From the NCBI GenBank assembly GCA_910589415.1, contig OU342633.1, positions 38,756,210 through 38,820,209 of the forward strand: a stretch of 64,000 nucleotides of DNA, read 5' to 3'. Below the pieces are notes generated by a model that saw only the letters and a list, made by a program, of their open reading frames with translations, was not told the DNA's origin and searched no databases. Source of the stretch: Malachius bipustulatus (taxonomy: Eukaryota; Arthropoda; Insecta; Coleoptera; Melyridae). Positions 20,858 to 31,132 of the stretch are shown here, piece after piece. The position numbers and the translations under genes were made by a program. Each line of letters begins with the position of its first letter. Position 1 is the stretch's first letter.

Positions 20858-21083
20858 TGAAAAATTTTCTTTAGACAATGACAACATCTATGGGGTTATT
20901 TTTGGTACTTTCCACCCTGGTGTTACCTAAAGAGAAAGTATCCAGCCATTTTGAAAATAGTTCCAGTGGCTGATTTCTTGTATATATTTCTATGTGCTTT
21001 TTTCTTTTTCTTTTTCACTGTTTTTAGTATACATCTAAGTTCGCTTTTGATCTTTTATCTCTTCTTTAGGGTCCTTTTGTTTG

Positions 21084-21190
21084 CCCTTTTCCGCCCTGCC
21101 CCGTCTAAAGTGAAAACGACATTCGGGTCCTTTTTCGTCCTTTTCCGCCCTGCACCGTCTAAAGTGAAAACTGACAGTCCTTTTTAGGAC
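21084..21190 (+). repeat. Third and fourth copies of the hairpin motif
   Basis: The motif ccgccctgc(a/c)ccgtctaaag(t)gaaaac occurs twice here, about 53 bp apart. The fourth copy is followed by the self-complementary agtcctttttaggac. See 19058-19254 for the other copies. Confidence 0.7.
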
Positions 21191-22075
21191 CATATAGTAT
21201 GTTTACCCTTTGATGACAATTTTGAATTGGAGAATTATTTCCAAGTTCTTTTAAGTAAAGTAGGGACTTTACTCCCTATATTTTGACGTCGAGTTCCACC
21301 TTGGTCAACATATCAGTATGATTCTGAAGGTCTAACACATTTGTGTAAGTTTTGGAGTAATAATTTGGATTTGAGATAGTTTTGAGTCTTTGAGTTTAGG
21401 TGTCTGGGTAAGTCTCGACGGGTTCTTGAGTAAGAATGGCCGCACAGTTCCAGTACCACTTTGAGTCGTTCAGTAGAGAAATTTAGTGACGTAGGTCTCA
21501 GTAGAGGGAAATCTTGGAAAATTAAATCTGTCTCACTACTGATACTTAGCGTTCGCGTTAAAGAATTTTGAGAAATAAAATCCGAGTTGGAGTTTCAGAA
21601 TTTCATCTATTCTTGTGTTTTTGATAACCACTTGACTGAATCTTGTTGAATAATTTGGACGTTTTTGGAAAACAATTTTGACATTTTTGAGTATAGATAA
21701 TTTAGATATCCCGATTTTGACATTTTTGAGTATAGATAGTTTAGATATCCCGGTTTCGACATTGCTGAGTGTGAACATTTTGGATATTTCGATTTTTGAC
21801 ATTTTGAGGTATGAATAATTTTGATTTGGAAGTGTCCAGATCAAAATACTTTGAGTATGAACAATTTTGACATTTGACCCGATTTAGACGTCTTGGAGTT
21901 TGAGGTATAAGTAGAACTCTTAGATTTAAAATTTCTTTAGGCTTTTCTATGTGGAAATTTAGTTTTGGCTCTTTTAGATTTCTCTATGATTTCCTTTGTT
22001 AGGAATCATATTTCGCTCCAAAGTCGTTAGGACGTTATTCTTAACTAACTAACGATCGAGGAAACCTTTTTAGCT

Positions 22076-22712
22076 TTTGACGTTAAGTCTCTAGTCGCTA
22101 GGAAACGCACTAGAGGGGTGTATTTTGGCATTTCCGGCCTCATAAGCGGAGAATTGCCCTGTCGTCTAGTCAGCTGCTTAGCCCCCAGCTGATGAAGTAG
22201 GTGGTATTGTCTGGCGACATACCGACCATAGGGGCCGAATCTTTAAGGTTTCGTCATCCTGGCAGTATTGCCAATTCACGAGTTTTGGTCGCTGAATTTC
22301 CTTGAGGTGTTCATGCAGACCCAACTCCTTGATTTTTGTGTGTAGGACGAAATCAGTAATCGATTGACGACAGCCGGGGTTTCTCCAATGGAGAACTCTG
22401 TTTCACATAGTTTTAGTTTTATTTTATGGATGAGTACGGTGTTGGAGGTTATTGGTTCTGGTATAGTCTGTTCAACCAGAGGTTAGGGAAAATATTTAGC
22501 TTTCTTTTGAAAAATCTTTAGTTACAAGGTAGTGTACTAGAGGGGTGCATTATGTCATTTCCAGCCTTATAAATGGAAAGGGCCTGCCGTTTAGTCAGTT
22601 GTGGAGCCCCCGACTGATGAAGTAGGAGGTATAGTCTTGCGACATGCCAACCACAGGGGCCAATTATTTGAGCTTCGCTACATAGGCAAATATTGCCACC
22701 ATAAGAGTTTTG
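22076..22712 (+). repeat. Diverged direct repeat pair of about 200 bp inside the LTR element
   Basis: The blocks 22076-22280 and 22508-22712 share cactagaggggtg / tactagaggggtg, then a ...gatgaagtag... phrase, gcgacat.cc.accaca/taggggcc and tattgcca. Divergence is much higher than between the LTRs, so this duplication predates the insertion. Confidence 0.6.
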
Positions 22713-23024
22713 TCTTTTTGAGTCCCTTTGTGTTCTCATAAGACTCAACTTATTTTATTGAATTATGTGTAGAGCGGAGTTAGTTTCCGAATAACGGCAG
22801 TCAGGTTTTCCTTTTGGGAGCCTGTTTAACCTAGTTTTAGTAACCAGAGTCCTACTGGCGGTTTCCGAGGTCAGGGCTCGCCCATATTGCTTTATGTTTG
22901 AAACATGGAGTGTTTAAAACTTGTTCTTTCTGTCTTTTCTTTCGGTTTGTTGGGATTTGTTAGTTGTTGACTCGAGAGGAGCTCTCTCGGAAAAGTTTCT
23001 CGTGGAGACTTTTCCTTCCTTTTT

Positions 23025-23037
23025 ACAAGGGGGGGTG
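23025..23037 (+). promoter_or_regulatory. Polypurine tract
   Basis: The purine-rich acaagggggggtg lies directly before the 3' LTR (TG at 23038). This is the expected position of the plus-strand primer for reverse transcription. Confidence 0.75.
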
Positions 23038-25802
23038 TGCAGCGTGCCTTGCACGCTACGTTTTCTTTTTCAAAATTTTAATTCTCGATTTGAAATATTT
23101 TTATAAAGTTCAGAAAAGTTATGATTGACTGTACATTTTCGCTGATGTAGGAGGCTGTATTAGGCAAAGATCACGAACGAACACCTGGCAGCTATTAAGA
23201 AATTCTTGCTTTTGTTATTTAAGTAAGACGTAGAAAACATGTCTGGTCGATTTTCTGTCCCGGTTCTGGGTTTTCGGAGTTTGAAAAGTATATCATCTTA
23301 TGCGAATTAAGTTTCCGCGTCTAATGAGACCACTCTCATCTTGCTACTCTAGATTTCCGATTAGTTATCCAGATAAAACCTAAAAGATTATTTCTTTGGG
23401 TGTGGGTTAAAAAACAGGAAAAGATAGTTGAGAAGACCCATAAAGAAACATAAACAACTTGCGTTTCGTTCTGAGACACGACAAGCCTCGGAGATATGCG
23501 GATTCACGATTGTGAAATTTAAGTTTGAATAGAGGGAGAACTGGAGCGGTTGGTCGTACTGTCGAGAGTGTGCTGACGTATATGGTGAAAGATCCGACAC
23601 CGTCGCGTGCGAGTTTTAAGTGTTGCATACTGTCAATGATGAGATTTGGAGTTGAAAGTGGGTCAACATTTTCGGTTAGACGGTAGTTGGGGCGCATGAG
23701 TAGCGTCACCCCAGAAAATTATAAGTAAGGGTAGAGGACGCGTTAGGTTCATTTTTGGGTCTTAATTCGGGAGATCATGTAGCTTGTCTACAAGTTCGTA
23801 AATTAGTATTAGTCCCTTGTGTAAGCACACATAGATATTATTATGGTGAAGTTGTTTCCGTGAAAGATGCAGTCTTACGTGAGTAATCTTTTGAATTTAA
23901 TTTTGGTCATTATAACTAATGTTCGCTTTCTTGTCTTTACAGACAAGGGACGTAGTCTTGGACTTACTTACTACTTAGTTTTGAACGTAGTTTTGGAACG
24001 TAGTTTTGGGATGTAGTTTTGGACAAAGTTTTGGGACGTAGTTTTGAACGTAGTTTTGAACTTTAGTTTTGATTTACTTTTGAGCTTCAAGTTCTAGAGT
24101 GTTAGATTCCAACTTCTAGTTTCAATTTTTTAACTACTAATTTCCGATTTCCAGTTTTTGATTTCGAACTTTGAATTTCTAAGTTTTAACTTTTGATTCC
24201 TGAATGTTAATTTCGAACTTCTAGTTTCTGAGTTTTGAGTTCCAACTTTCAAATTTCTGATTCACATGAAAGTTTACATAAAGATTCGATCATGTGGAGG
24301 CTTAGGTAGGTACCTACCTAGGTAGGTATACTAACCTGTGTGAAGGGTGATATTTGAAGAAGCTTGGAGAAATAAAGAAGAGTGGTGGAGTTTAGTTTGG
24401 AGGCATGGAAGGTTTCATCAGGCAGAGGTTCTAGCGCTTTTATATTTGGTCGTCCCAAGGTAGCAGGGGGAGCAGTCCAGCTCATCCGGAACCTGGAGCA
24501 CCAACCAAGGGGTGCTAACACCAGTGCAAAGGCAGTTCCAGCAACCATGCCGGCCTAGTCTTTGATCATCGCGCTTAGGTTAGAGGAACCTTAGTTCGTC
24601 AGTTTTTGAGATGGAGTTTTGAATAATAAGGTATGTCTTTATGAGTGAATAAACTTTTTCTATTTTCCGACAATCCAGAAAATTAAATAAATTCAAGTAC
24701 AGTGTTTAATTGATTTCATCACCTATGACTTTCTAAGTGAAACTGATTTGTGGTAATATGTTATGAACTTTTATTGTGGTCAACAAGTGACTAATGTAAT
24801 GGTTATGTGTAAAAATAATTTATTAAATTTATCGTGTGTGTTTAGGATTTTGAGTTAGAGATGATCATTTTGCAAATTAAATTTTGAATTTCAGATTTTG
24901 TAGGTAGATACCGATTTTTATATTGAAACTTTTGCTTAAGATAAATTTAAATTTTTGATAAATAATCTCTGATCTAACTCCGAGTTCTATTCAGAATCAT
25001 ACCTATGTGTTATAGTTTAGAAATTGTTTAATAGAATTTGAGCTTTGGAAATTTTTATCTGAACTATTGAAATGATATAGGTACCTATCTTGAATTTTAA
25101 TCATGTAAGTTTGATATCATTGGTAATAAGGTAATATTTATGTTTGAATATTTGAGTCAGGATTACTGATTTTAATTATTAAATTGATTGTTGATATGTA
25201 AGATCTATTGGTGATTGCCAGTCTATTGTACTGATGATGAAATTGATTTTAATAAATCTTTGTATTCAAATTCAACAATTTTAGAGTTTTGAGAATCAAC
25301 CCTCCTCATGTTCTTTTAAATCATTTATTCAATAAGTAGAATAACATCAAGAATAAGGTGATATATTCTGGTATATTTTGGTGAGGTTTATCATCTTTTT
25401 GTTATTGTTTGTAAAATTGTTAGGAGTTACTACGGGTCCAGTCTGGTTCGGTGAATGCTGGATTTTCCAGAGGAAGGCCACATTTATCTGTCCCGGGCTG
25501 GATAATCACAACGAACATTTTGATTAAGTTTGGTTTTGATTTGATACTTTGGAAATTTAGACGATCACTTTTCAAAATTTAAAGTTTATTTTTGTTTCGA
25601 CATTTAGAATATTTGGGTGGGGCATTCCAAATTTGATATGTTCCACTCGACAGGCCAATGTGGCTAATGTTACAAATTTGCCTAGTCACATTGAGATCTG
25701 TCAATAGCCACCTCCTTCCTTTCGGGGTTAAGGTAAGTGAATTATTATTTTTTTATTGTTCAACTTTTTGAGTGGGAGTAAGCGAGGGGGAGGAAGGCTC
25801 CA
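23038..25802 (+). repeat. 3' LTR
   Basis: This 2765-bp LTR has the same length and nearly the same sequence as the 5' LTR (14874-17638). One difference was noted (T at 24659). It is followed by the ttct target duplication and then the remainder of the foldback right arm. Confidence 0.9.
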
Positions 25803-26241
25803 TTCTTGTACAAGATTCATACCTTGTTAGATAGGTACTACACTAAGAAAGTTTTTAGAACAATTTGTACGCAAGTTGCCTTGACAATTTTGCGAAAATA
25901 ACTTGTAAAAACTTTTAAATCTTATTTAAAAAAAATAGTTTGTGAAAGTTTTTCTTTGAAATTTTCACACGATCGAAATACCTCAGGATATTTTTTATTC
26001 CAGAAGGAAGCATAGTATTGGACAAGTATTCCAGCAAAAAAAAAAAAATCAAAAAGTTAAAGTAGATTTTTTGAAAATTACATTTCAAGACATTTGAAAC
26101 CAGTTTTTTAAGAAAAGTTGAAAATCGAAATATCTCAAAATCTATTGAGTTTTGTATAGTTCATGTTGGGGTTAATTTACTCCTTACCTCTTGTTTTATC
26201 AGATCACCAAAGGAATGTATCCAGTTACCAGTAACCCTGTA

Positions 26242-26790
26242 TATGCCGACGGCACGGTCGCTTTGTGCGACAGGGACTTCAAGTGCTGTTGATGGACTAT
26301 ATAAACACTGTATAAACAAAATAAATAAACACGACAGGACGGAAAATGGGTTTAAAAATGAATGCCACTAAGATAAAGTTTATCATATTCAGTAGCCTAG
26401 ACTGCACGCCGATGCTTTCCTGCAGATATATAAACAAAACATTGTGGAGAGTTACTCAGAGTTCAGGTATCTTATATTACGTCACGGAACAACTAGACCC
26501 AGACAAAGACATCAATTGCAGAATCAGCTCGCACAACTTGCCAGAATATGAAATCATTCTTCTTCAACAACTATAGTCAAAGAATCATCAAGTGTGTGGT
26601 CTGTATTGTTGTATGGAGCTGAGACCTGGACTCTAAAGGCTGCTACAATCAATCTCCTGGAAGCGTTCCAAATGTGGTTGCATTAGAAGAAGGCTCTCCA
26701 ATGTAATTGGCGACATTAGGGAGACCTAATATGGCATTGTAATAAGGAAAAGTCGTTTGGTACAGAGTACCATTCTGGAAACTTCCAGAG
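26242..26790 (+). pseudogene. RTE-like RT relic, right half
   Basis: The relic resumes after the foldback with LYADGTVALC (catalytic YADD degraded to YADG). It continues in several frames with MGLKMNATKIKFIIFS, EQLDPDKDINCRI, WSVLLYGAETWTLKAATIN and LLEAFQMWL, in the normal order of the RTE-type C-terminal RT/thumb region. There are multiple stops and frameshifts. It continues the left half at 13425-13616 and leads into the dispersed repeat at 26785. Confidence 0.65.
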
Positions 26791-27330
26791 AAATGAGAAA
26801 TGTTCATCGTCGTCGCAGGATTCTGCGAGATCGAAATACGATCGACTTGCTACTCGAGCCACTGTATAGTAGGATTAACTTTAAAAAGTCAGATGTGACG
26901 TCACACTAACCGTCCGAATTAATATTTTTAATTTCACCAGAAAATGTCAAACAGTTAAATGTCAAGTTGTGAACGAGCGTAAATTATTGAAGGAATCGTT
27001 CAAACAACGAATTGAACCGCTTTACGTCAGTTTGAGAGCCACTGACAACTACAGAAAATTTATTCACGTAGGTAATGACACTCTATCTTTTGTGCTGTCA
27101 ATTTAATTCTCATTCAAAGTTTTCTTATTTATGCGGGATGGAGTGTTTAGACAACTGGACGGTTACTATAAAAACCACGTATATGAAACAAAATAAATCG
27201 AACTATCAAAAGGATGTGTATTCTTAATCGATACGTATGACTTTTTAGACTTTATTGGACTATACCTCCTATAGATCGTTAGAATATCTAATCCTCTATT
27301 CATAAACAATATATGAACAAAAAGATTGTT
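26785..27330. repeat. Dispersed repeat split by an insertion
   Basis: 26785-26866 and 27263-27330 together equal the uninterrupted repeat at 4790-4945. The segment between them is therefore an insertion (next entry). Confidence 0.55.
26867..27262. mobile_element. Small TA-inserted element with imperfect inverted ends
   Basis: The left end tagtaggattaactttaaa and the right end (complement tatagtccaataaagtctaa) are imperfect inverted repeats flanked by TA. The uninterrupted copy at 4790-4945 shows the empty site. It contains one TGACGTCA palindrome and no ORF. It is probably a Tc1/mariner-type MITE. Confidence 0.5.
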
Positions 27331-28185
27331 CAATAATTGAATAACATCTTTCTGAACCAAACTTTAAAAAATTTGATATTTTTGTATGATATTTTTATTC
27401 TAAAATTCTCAAGTAAAAAATGATACCTATACCTCTTCCCGTGATTTGGAAGATTTTTTTAATATGTAACAGCCAGCAATATTTAGGGAAAATTGTTTTT
27501 ACCCAAATGAACGTGGAAACTTGGAGACTTTCAAATCCTTTTATTAAAATTGCCATAATTTATTGTAAAAATTACGTCCAAATATTAGGAAGATCCCAAC
27601 GATAAAAATATTAAATTGGAGATGGCAGAAAAATATGATTTTTAATATCAGATTACGCGACCTTAGGAATTTATTCCGAGAGTTGACTATAAATAATGCT
27701 GAAATATTACCAAGATAAACCCTACGACGATAATTGTATTTCCTGAATTAAATTAAAATCTGTTCGCTCAACAAAAGCTTTACGTAAACAATGGAGTTGA
27801 TAACACAATCCAGGAGAGTGTGTTTGAACTTGAGCGAACCTGGTACTTTATCGAAGTTGAATTATCATCGCTTTACCCCGATAGCAATAAGTTCGTTAAG
27901 TTTTACAGAAAATTGTGAACATTAAGAACTCTGGAGATGTTTGGTATAGAAAACAGCATACGTATATTAATAAATAATGCTAATACAACATAAATATTAC
28001 GTGTAAAAGCAATAAGATGTGTTTATACATGGAATTACGAATTGTAATGCTCTCGAATCCAGAAGATTAAGACGTGGAAAGATATCCAGATCATAGAGCT
28101 CCCGATGGCAAAATCGTATAGATCAAACTTTGCCAGAAACTTGTGAGTTTAAGTTTTTGCAGGGGCGGCTTTTCAGATGGAGTTA
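27331..28185. other. Unassigned stretch
   Basis: This is AT-rich sequence with no gene or repeat recognised. Confidence 0.5.
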
Positions 28186-28194
28186 ATGAAGTAT

Positions 28195-28410
28195 CAAAAA
28201 TATCAAAATTTTCAGAATTTTCGACGTAACCGGACTTTGCAAAAGTTGAATTTTCGAGCTGACCGGACTTTGCAAAAATCGAATTTTCGACCTAACATGG
28301 ACCTTGCAAAAGAAACTAGCGCTGACCGGACCTTGCCAAAATAGAATTTTCGACCTAACCGGACTTTGTCTAACCGGACATTGCAAAAAACTCGAGCTGA
28401 CTGGACCTTG
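28195..28410. repeat. Short degenerate tandem repeat (about 40-50 bp unit)
   Basis: Units built on gac(c)ggac(t)ttgcaaaa followed by gaattttcgacctaac or gaattttcgagctgac recur about five times with variable ends. The reverse-strand 84-codon ORF with repeated GPVSS/SPVSS phrases is a translation of this repeat, not a gene. Confidence 0.7.
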
Positions 28411-28876
28411 TCCTGTGTAGAAATTCCGACACTTCACTAACTTTCAAATCCACGAGCCGCTACTGATTTTCATTGAAAATTTATTGAAAATACAAAATCC
28501 TATTTGATATTTTATGAAAATTAGCTCCAAATAGAACTCGCAACGTACCTTTGCAAAGATTGCGTAATATACATCAACAGGAGCCTAACATGTTAGATGC
28601 ATTTTTTATTTCAAAAAGATGAAACTAAAAGATAATAATTATTAACCTAAATAATTTGTAAAATTATAATGTTTTTTTTCTTTGAAATGAGCGAGTGTGT
28701 TTGATTGTGTAATCGTTAGATTTCGAGTATGTAATTGAAAAAGTTACTGCGAAAAATAGATTTTCAACCCTGAACTGTAAAGTCTTTTCAGGGGGGTGTC
28801 TCATAGGAGTAAATTTTATAGCTATTTTTTATTTATTTTTACTAAATTTACCTAAATACGGGAGATTACACACATA

Positions 28877-30015
28877 TACAGGGACATCCTGTATAACCAT
28901 TCGCCTGGAGGTATCAACCTTTCGTTTGGGATCTGATCACAGTTCAATTTTCTACCTGGAATTTTATCGTCTTCCACTTTTGTATATCGAAGACTATGGT
29001 AATTGAAGATCGCTGAAAGAACGAGGTAAGTCCACTTTTTGGCGAAAATGAGATTTTGATGCCATTTTATGCAATTCGCTAAGCCCGATCGATTGGTGCA
29101 AGAACGATGTATGTAAGTCGATCCCAGGTTGCCTAAACCGAGATTTTTGGACTTGACCCCCGAAGCAGAAGTGAAAGAACGAGGCAAGTGCGGACTTATG
29201 TTATTCTTGCATCAAGTGCATCAAGTGCACCAACTGCTGACATAACAGAACAAATCCATAAACATATACATGAGTTTCCTCTTCGAAAATCCCTTTATTG
29301 CCGCAGTAAAAATCTTGAAATGTACTTCCTTTCTTCTGCACCAAATATCAGAAAAATATGCGAGTTATACATTGAGAAGTTTGAAGTTTACCCTAAAGAA
29401 GGTCAAGTATGACAGTGTAATAAGCTTAGCGACCAAATTTTTGTCTGAAAACTGTATGCCTCATTACAGAAGTTTAATAAAGGCTATCTCAACTTCACAA
29501 AATGCAAATCACCAAGAAACCGATTTTACCGACGACGACAGTTGATCAGAAGATTGGACTTTTGTACCTTGACCTACTATTTTATAAATCTTGTTCAATA
29601 AAACATCAAAAAGCAATAATTTTGACTTTATATCTTTTAACCCTGGCAGCCATGGAAGTTTTTTATTATCTCAAAAACATAAAAAATGAACTTACCTCAT
29701 TTTTGCAGCACGGTGCTTCAATTGAAAGAAGATTCTTGAAGGAATAGTCACCAATAGTTTATTTTACGGAACTCAAGCTAAGTTCCGATGAAGAAAACTT
29801 CTGACAGTTTCAAGACTCAATTTCACAATTCAGTGTATGAACATTTTCTACTTGTTCAAGTAACTCATCCTAACTTTGTCATTCATGTTTCACGTTTATT
29901 ATGGGACAGCCTCTATAGCTTTTTGTTAGGAGTATTCGACCTTCCGTTTGGAATCTGATCACCGTTCAACTTTCCAGTCTTTCTACCTGGAATTTTATCG
30001 TCTTCCGATTTTGAA
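28877..30015. repeat. Direct repeat pair flanking a relic transposon
   Basis: 28877-28990 and 29903-30015 share gggaca.cct, a cgtttgg(g/a)atctgatcac block and ctacctggaattttatcg, then tcttcc. The copies are about 1.03 kb apart in direct orientation. A second direct pair, gaaagaagattcttgaag with following text, occurs at 29725 and 30030. The segment is probably a partly duplicated transposable element. Confidence 0.55.
29200..29545 (+). pseudogene. Relic of an insect transposon-like protein
   Basis: One frame reads PTADITEQIHKHIHEFPLRK, then SLYCRSKNLEMYFLSSAPNI and KICELYIEK. This resembles the HI..FP..SHY.R......YL...LNI..MY.LY stretch that I associate with widespread uncharacterised transposon-like insect proteins. 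After a frameshift, a second piece (LATKFLSENCMPHYRSLIKA, ending in an acidic ETDFTDDDS tail) looks like the C-terminus. The middle is missing, so this would be an internally deleted copy. Family identity is from memory of the motif order and is uncertain. Confidence 0.35.
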
Positions 30016-30019
30016 TATC

Positions 30020-31062
30020 TCCCTGCTAATTTGAAAGAAGATTCTTGAAGAAACAGTCCACCTGTTTATTTTTACGGAACCCACGGAACTAAGCACCTAC
30101 TGATAAAGAAAACTTCTGCCAGTTTCAAGACCAATTCTCATGAAACAGTGTTCAGTTTTTATTTATTCATCCTTACCTTGCTTTTTTTTCACTTATTTAT
30201 AAATTTTTCACTTTTCCTTATAAATGTAACTATTTTTCTTTGAAGTCAAATTTGTAAATGTTGATTTGACTAATAATTAAACAAAATTTTTCTGATGTTC
30301 TGTTTAAATTTACCTCTGATAGTTGTACCTAACTCATAACCAGGATCTTTGAAGCGGAACTTTTATCGGTCTAGCCAGAGCTACATGATTTTTTATGTTT
30401 TTTTTACCCAATAAAATCAAGCTTTCTATAGAATATTGAACAATATTGATTCTCTACAGTTGTCCAGGGTTAATTCACTTACTTTTATTGATTACGAGTG
30501 AATTATTATTGTGACAGGTGAAGTAGAGAGTATTAAGACATTGAAAGAAGAAGAGTTTTTTTTGATTCATGAGACTCTATTAATTAGGTAGCTGTGTTAA
30601 ATACCGCAATGCTGTAATAATAATAATTATCCTTCATAGCAGCATTATTGAAATATAACACGACTTAAAAATTTTAATAACTCTCCGTAAGGCTTCTTTC
30701 ACTATTTTCTTTCTCAAATTCTAAAGTTTTCGGTCCCAGACTGAATGTATAGGTACAGCTTGAGACTACGAGATTACTTGCAAAACTGATCTGAATAAAA
30801 AGTAGGTTCTATTGACAAATGAACCATCTAACGTATAATTGAAGTCTTTGAAAATTATCTTCAATTATTCCCCGTTCGTGAATTCATGGAAGTTCTGTGC
30901 AGAATATCCAATAATTTCGTCTAATAGTTAATGGGAAAGTTGAAGGAAAAGGATGCCTTCAAAAGGGAAATAATATTGTTTCCGAGAAAATCCATTAAAA
31001 GTAGAATAAGTAAGTTATGTTAATAGATGGAAACCGGCTTTAAACTCGTACTTACTTTGCAG
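30020..31062. other. Unassigned AT-rich stretch
   Basis: No gene is recognised beyond the repeat end near 30150. Confidence 0.5.
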
Positions 31063-31132
31063 ACAATTACATGGTCGGTTACGCCGATTCGGGTGTCACA
31101 TTCAACATAAAGGGTCCCATCTCGCTTCATTA
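31063..31132 (+). CDS. Weak candidate internal exon
   Basis: A 70-bp segment of higher GC lies between an acceptor-like gtacttactttgcag and a strong gtaagtat donor. One frame reads NYMVGYADSGVTFNIKGPIS. A second plus frame is also open, and the minus strand reads KRDGTLYVECDTRIGV and would have its own gtaagt donor. With no partner exons identified, the strand and the exon itself are uncertain. Confidence 0.25.

Larger units (their letters stand above)
19709..23024 (+). other. Long non-coding interior of the LTR element
   Basis: This 3.3-kb region lies between the integrase end and the polypurine tract. No coding signal is visible; ORFs are short. It contains two tandem units of about 85 bp (20689-20857), the third and fourth copies of the hairpin motif (21084-21190), repeated gacatttttgagtatagata units (about 21670-21740), and two diverged 200-bp repeats (22076-22280; 22508-22712). 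No envelope-like gene is seen. Confidence 0.6.
14874..25802 (+). mobile_element. Ty3/gypsy-type LTR retrotransposon, non-autonomous, recent
   Basis: The element is 10,929 bp long with two 2765-bp LTRs beginning TG and ending CA. A 4-bp duplication ttct occurs at 14870-14873 and 25803-25806, confirmed by the intact inverse copy of the target in the left foldback arm (about 14050). The interior (17639-23037) holds a gag-like ORF, the C-terminal part of an integrase, about 3.3 kb of non-coding sequence and a polypurine tract. Protease, reverse transcriptase, RNase H and the integrase core are absent. The 4-bp duplication, gag motif and integrase tail point to Ty3/gypsy. The LTRs appear to differ at a single base, so insertion was recent. 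Mobilisation in trans by a full-length relative is the likely explanation. Confidence 0.88.
13619..26239. mobile_element. Foldback element B (CAGGGTTACTGG ends), split by the LTR element
   Basis: The left end cagggttactggtaactgg (13619) is the inverse of the right end ccagttaccagtaaccctg (to 26239), with TA on both sides. The left arm runs to about 14434 and the right arm starts about 14480. The centre holds a cagacagacagaccgacag-like stretch. The right arm is broken at 14873 and resumes at 25807, because the LTR retrotransposon inserted there. Without it the element would be about 1.69 kb. It encodes no transposase; ORFs in the arms mirror each other. Confidence 0.82.
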
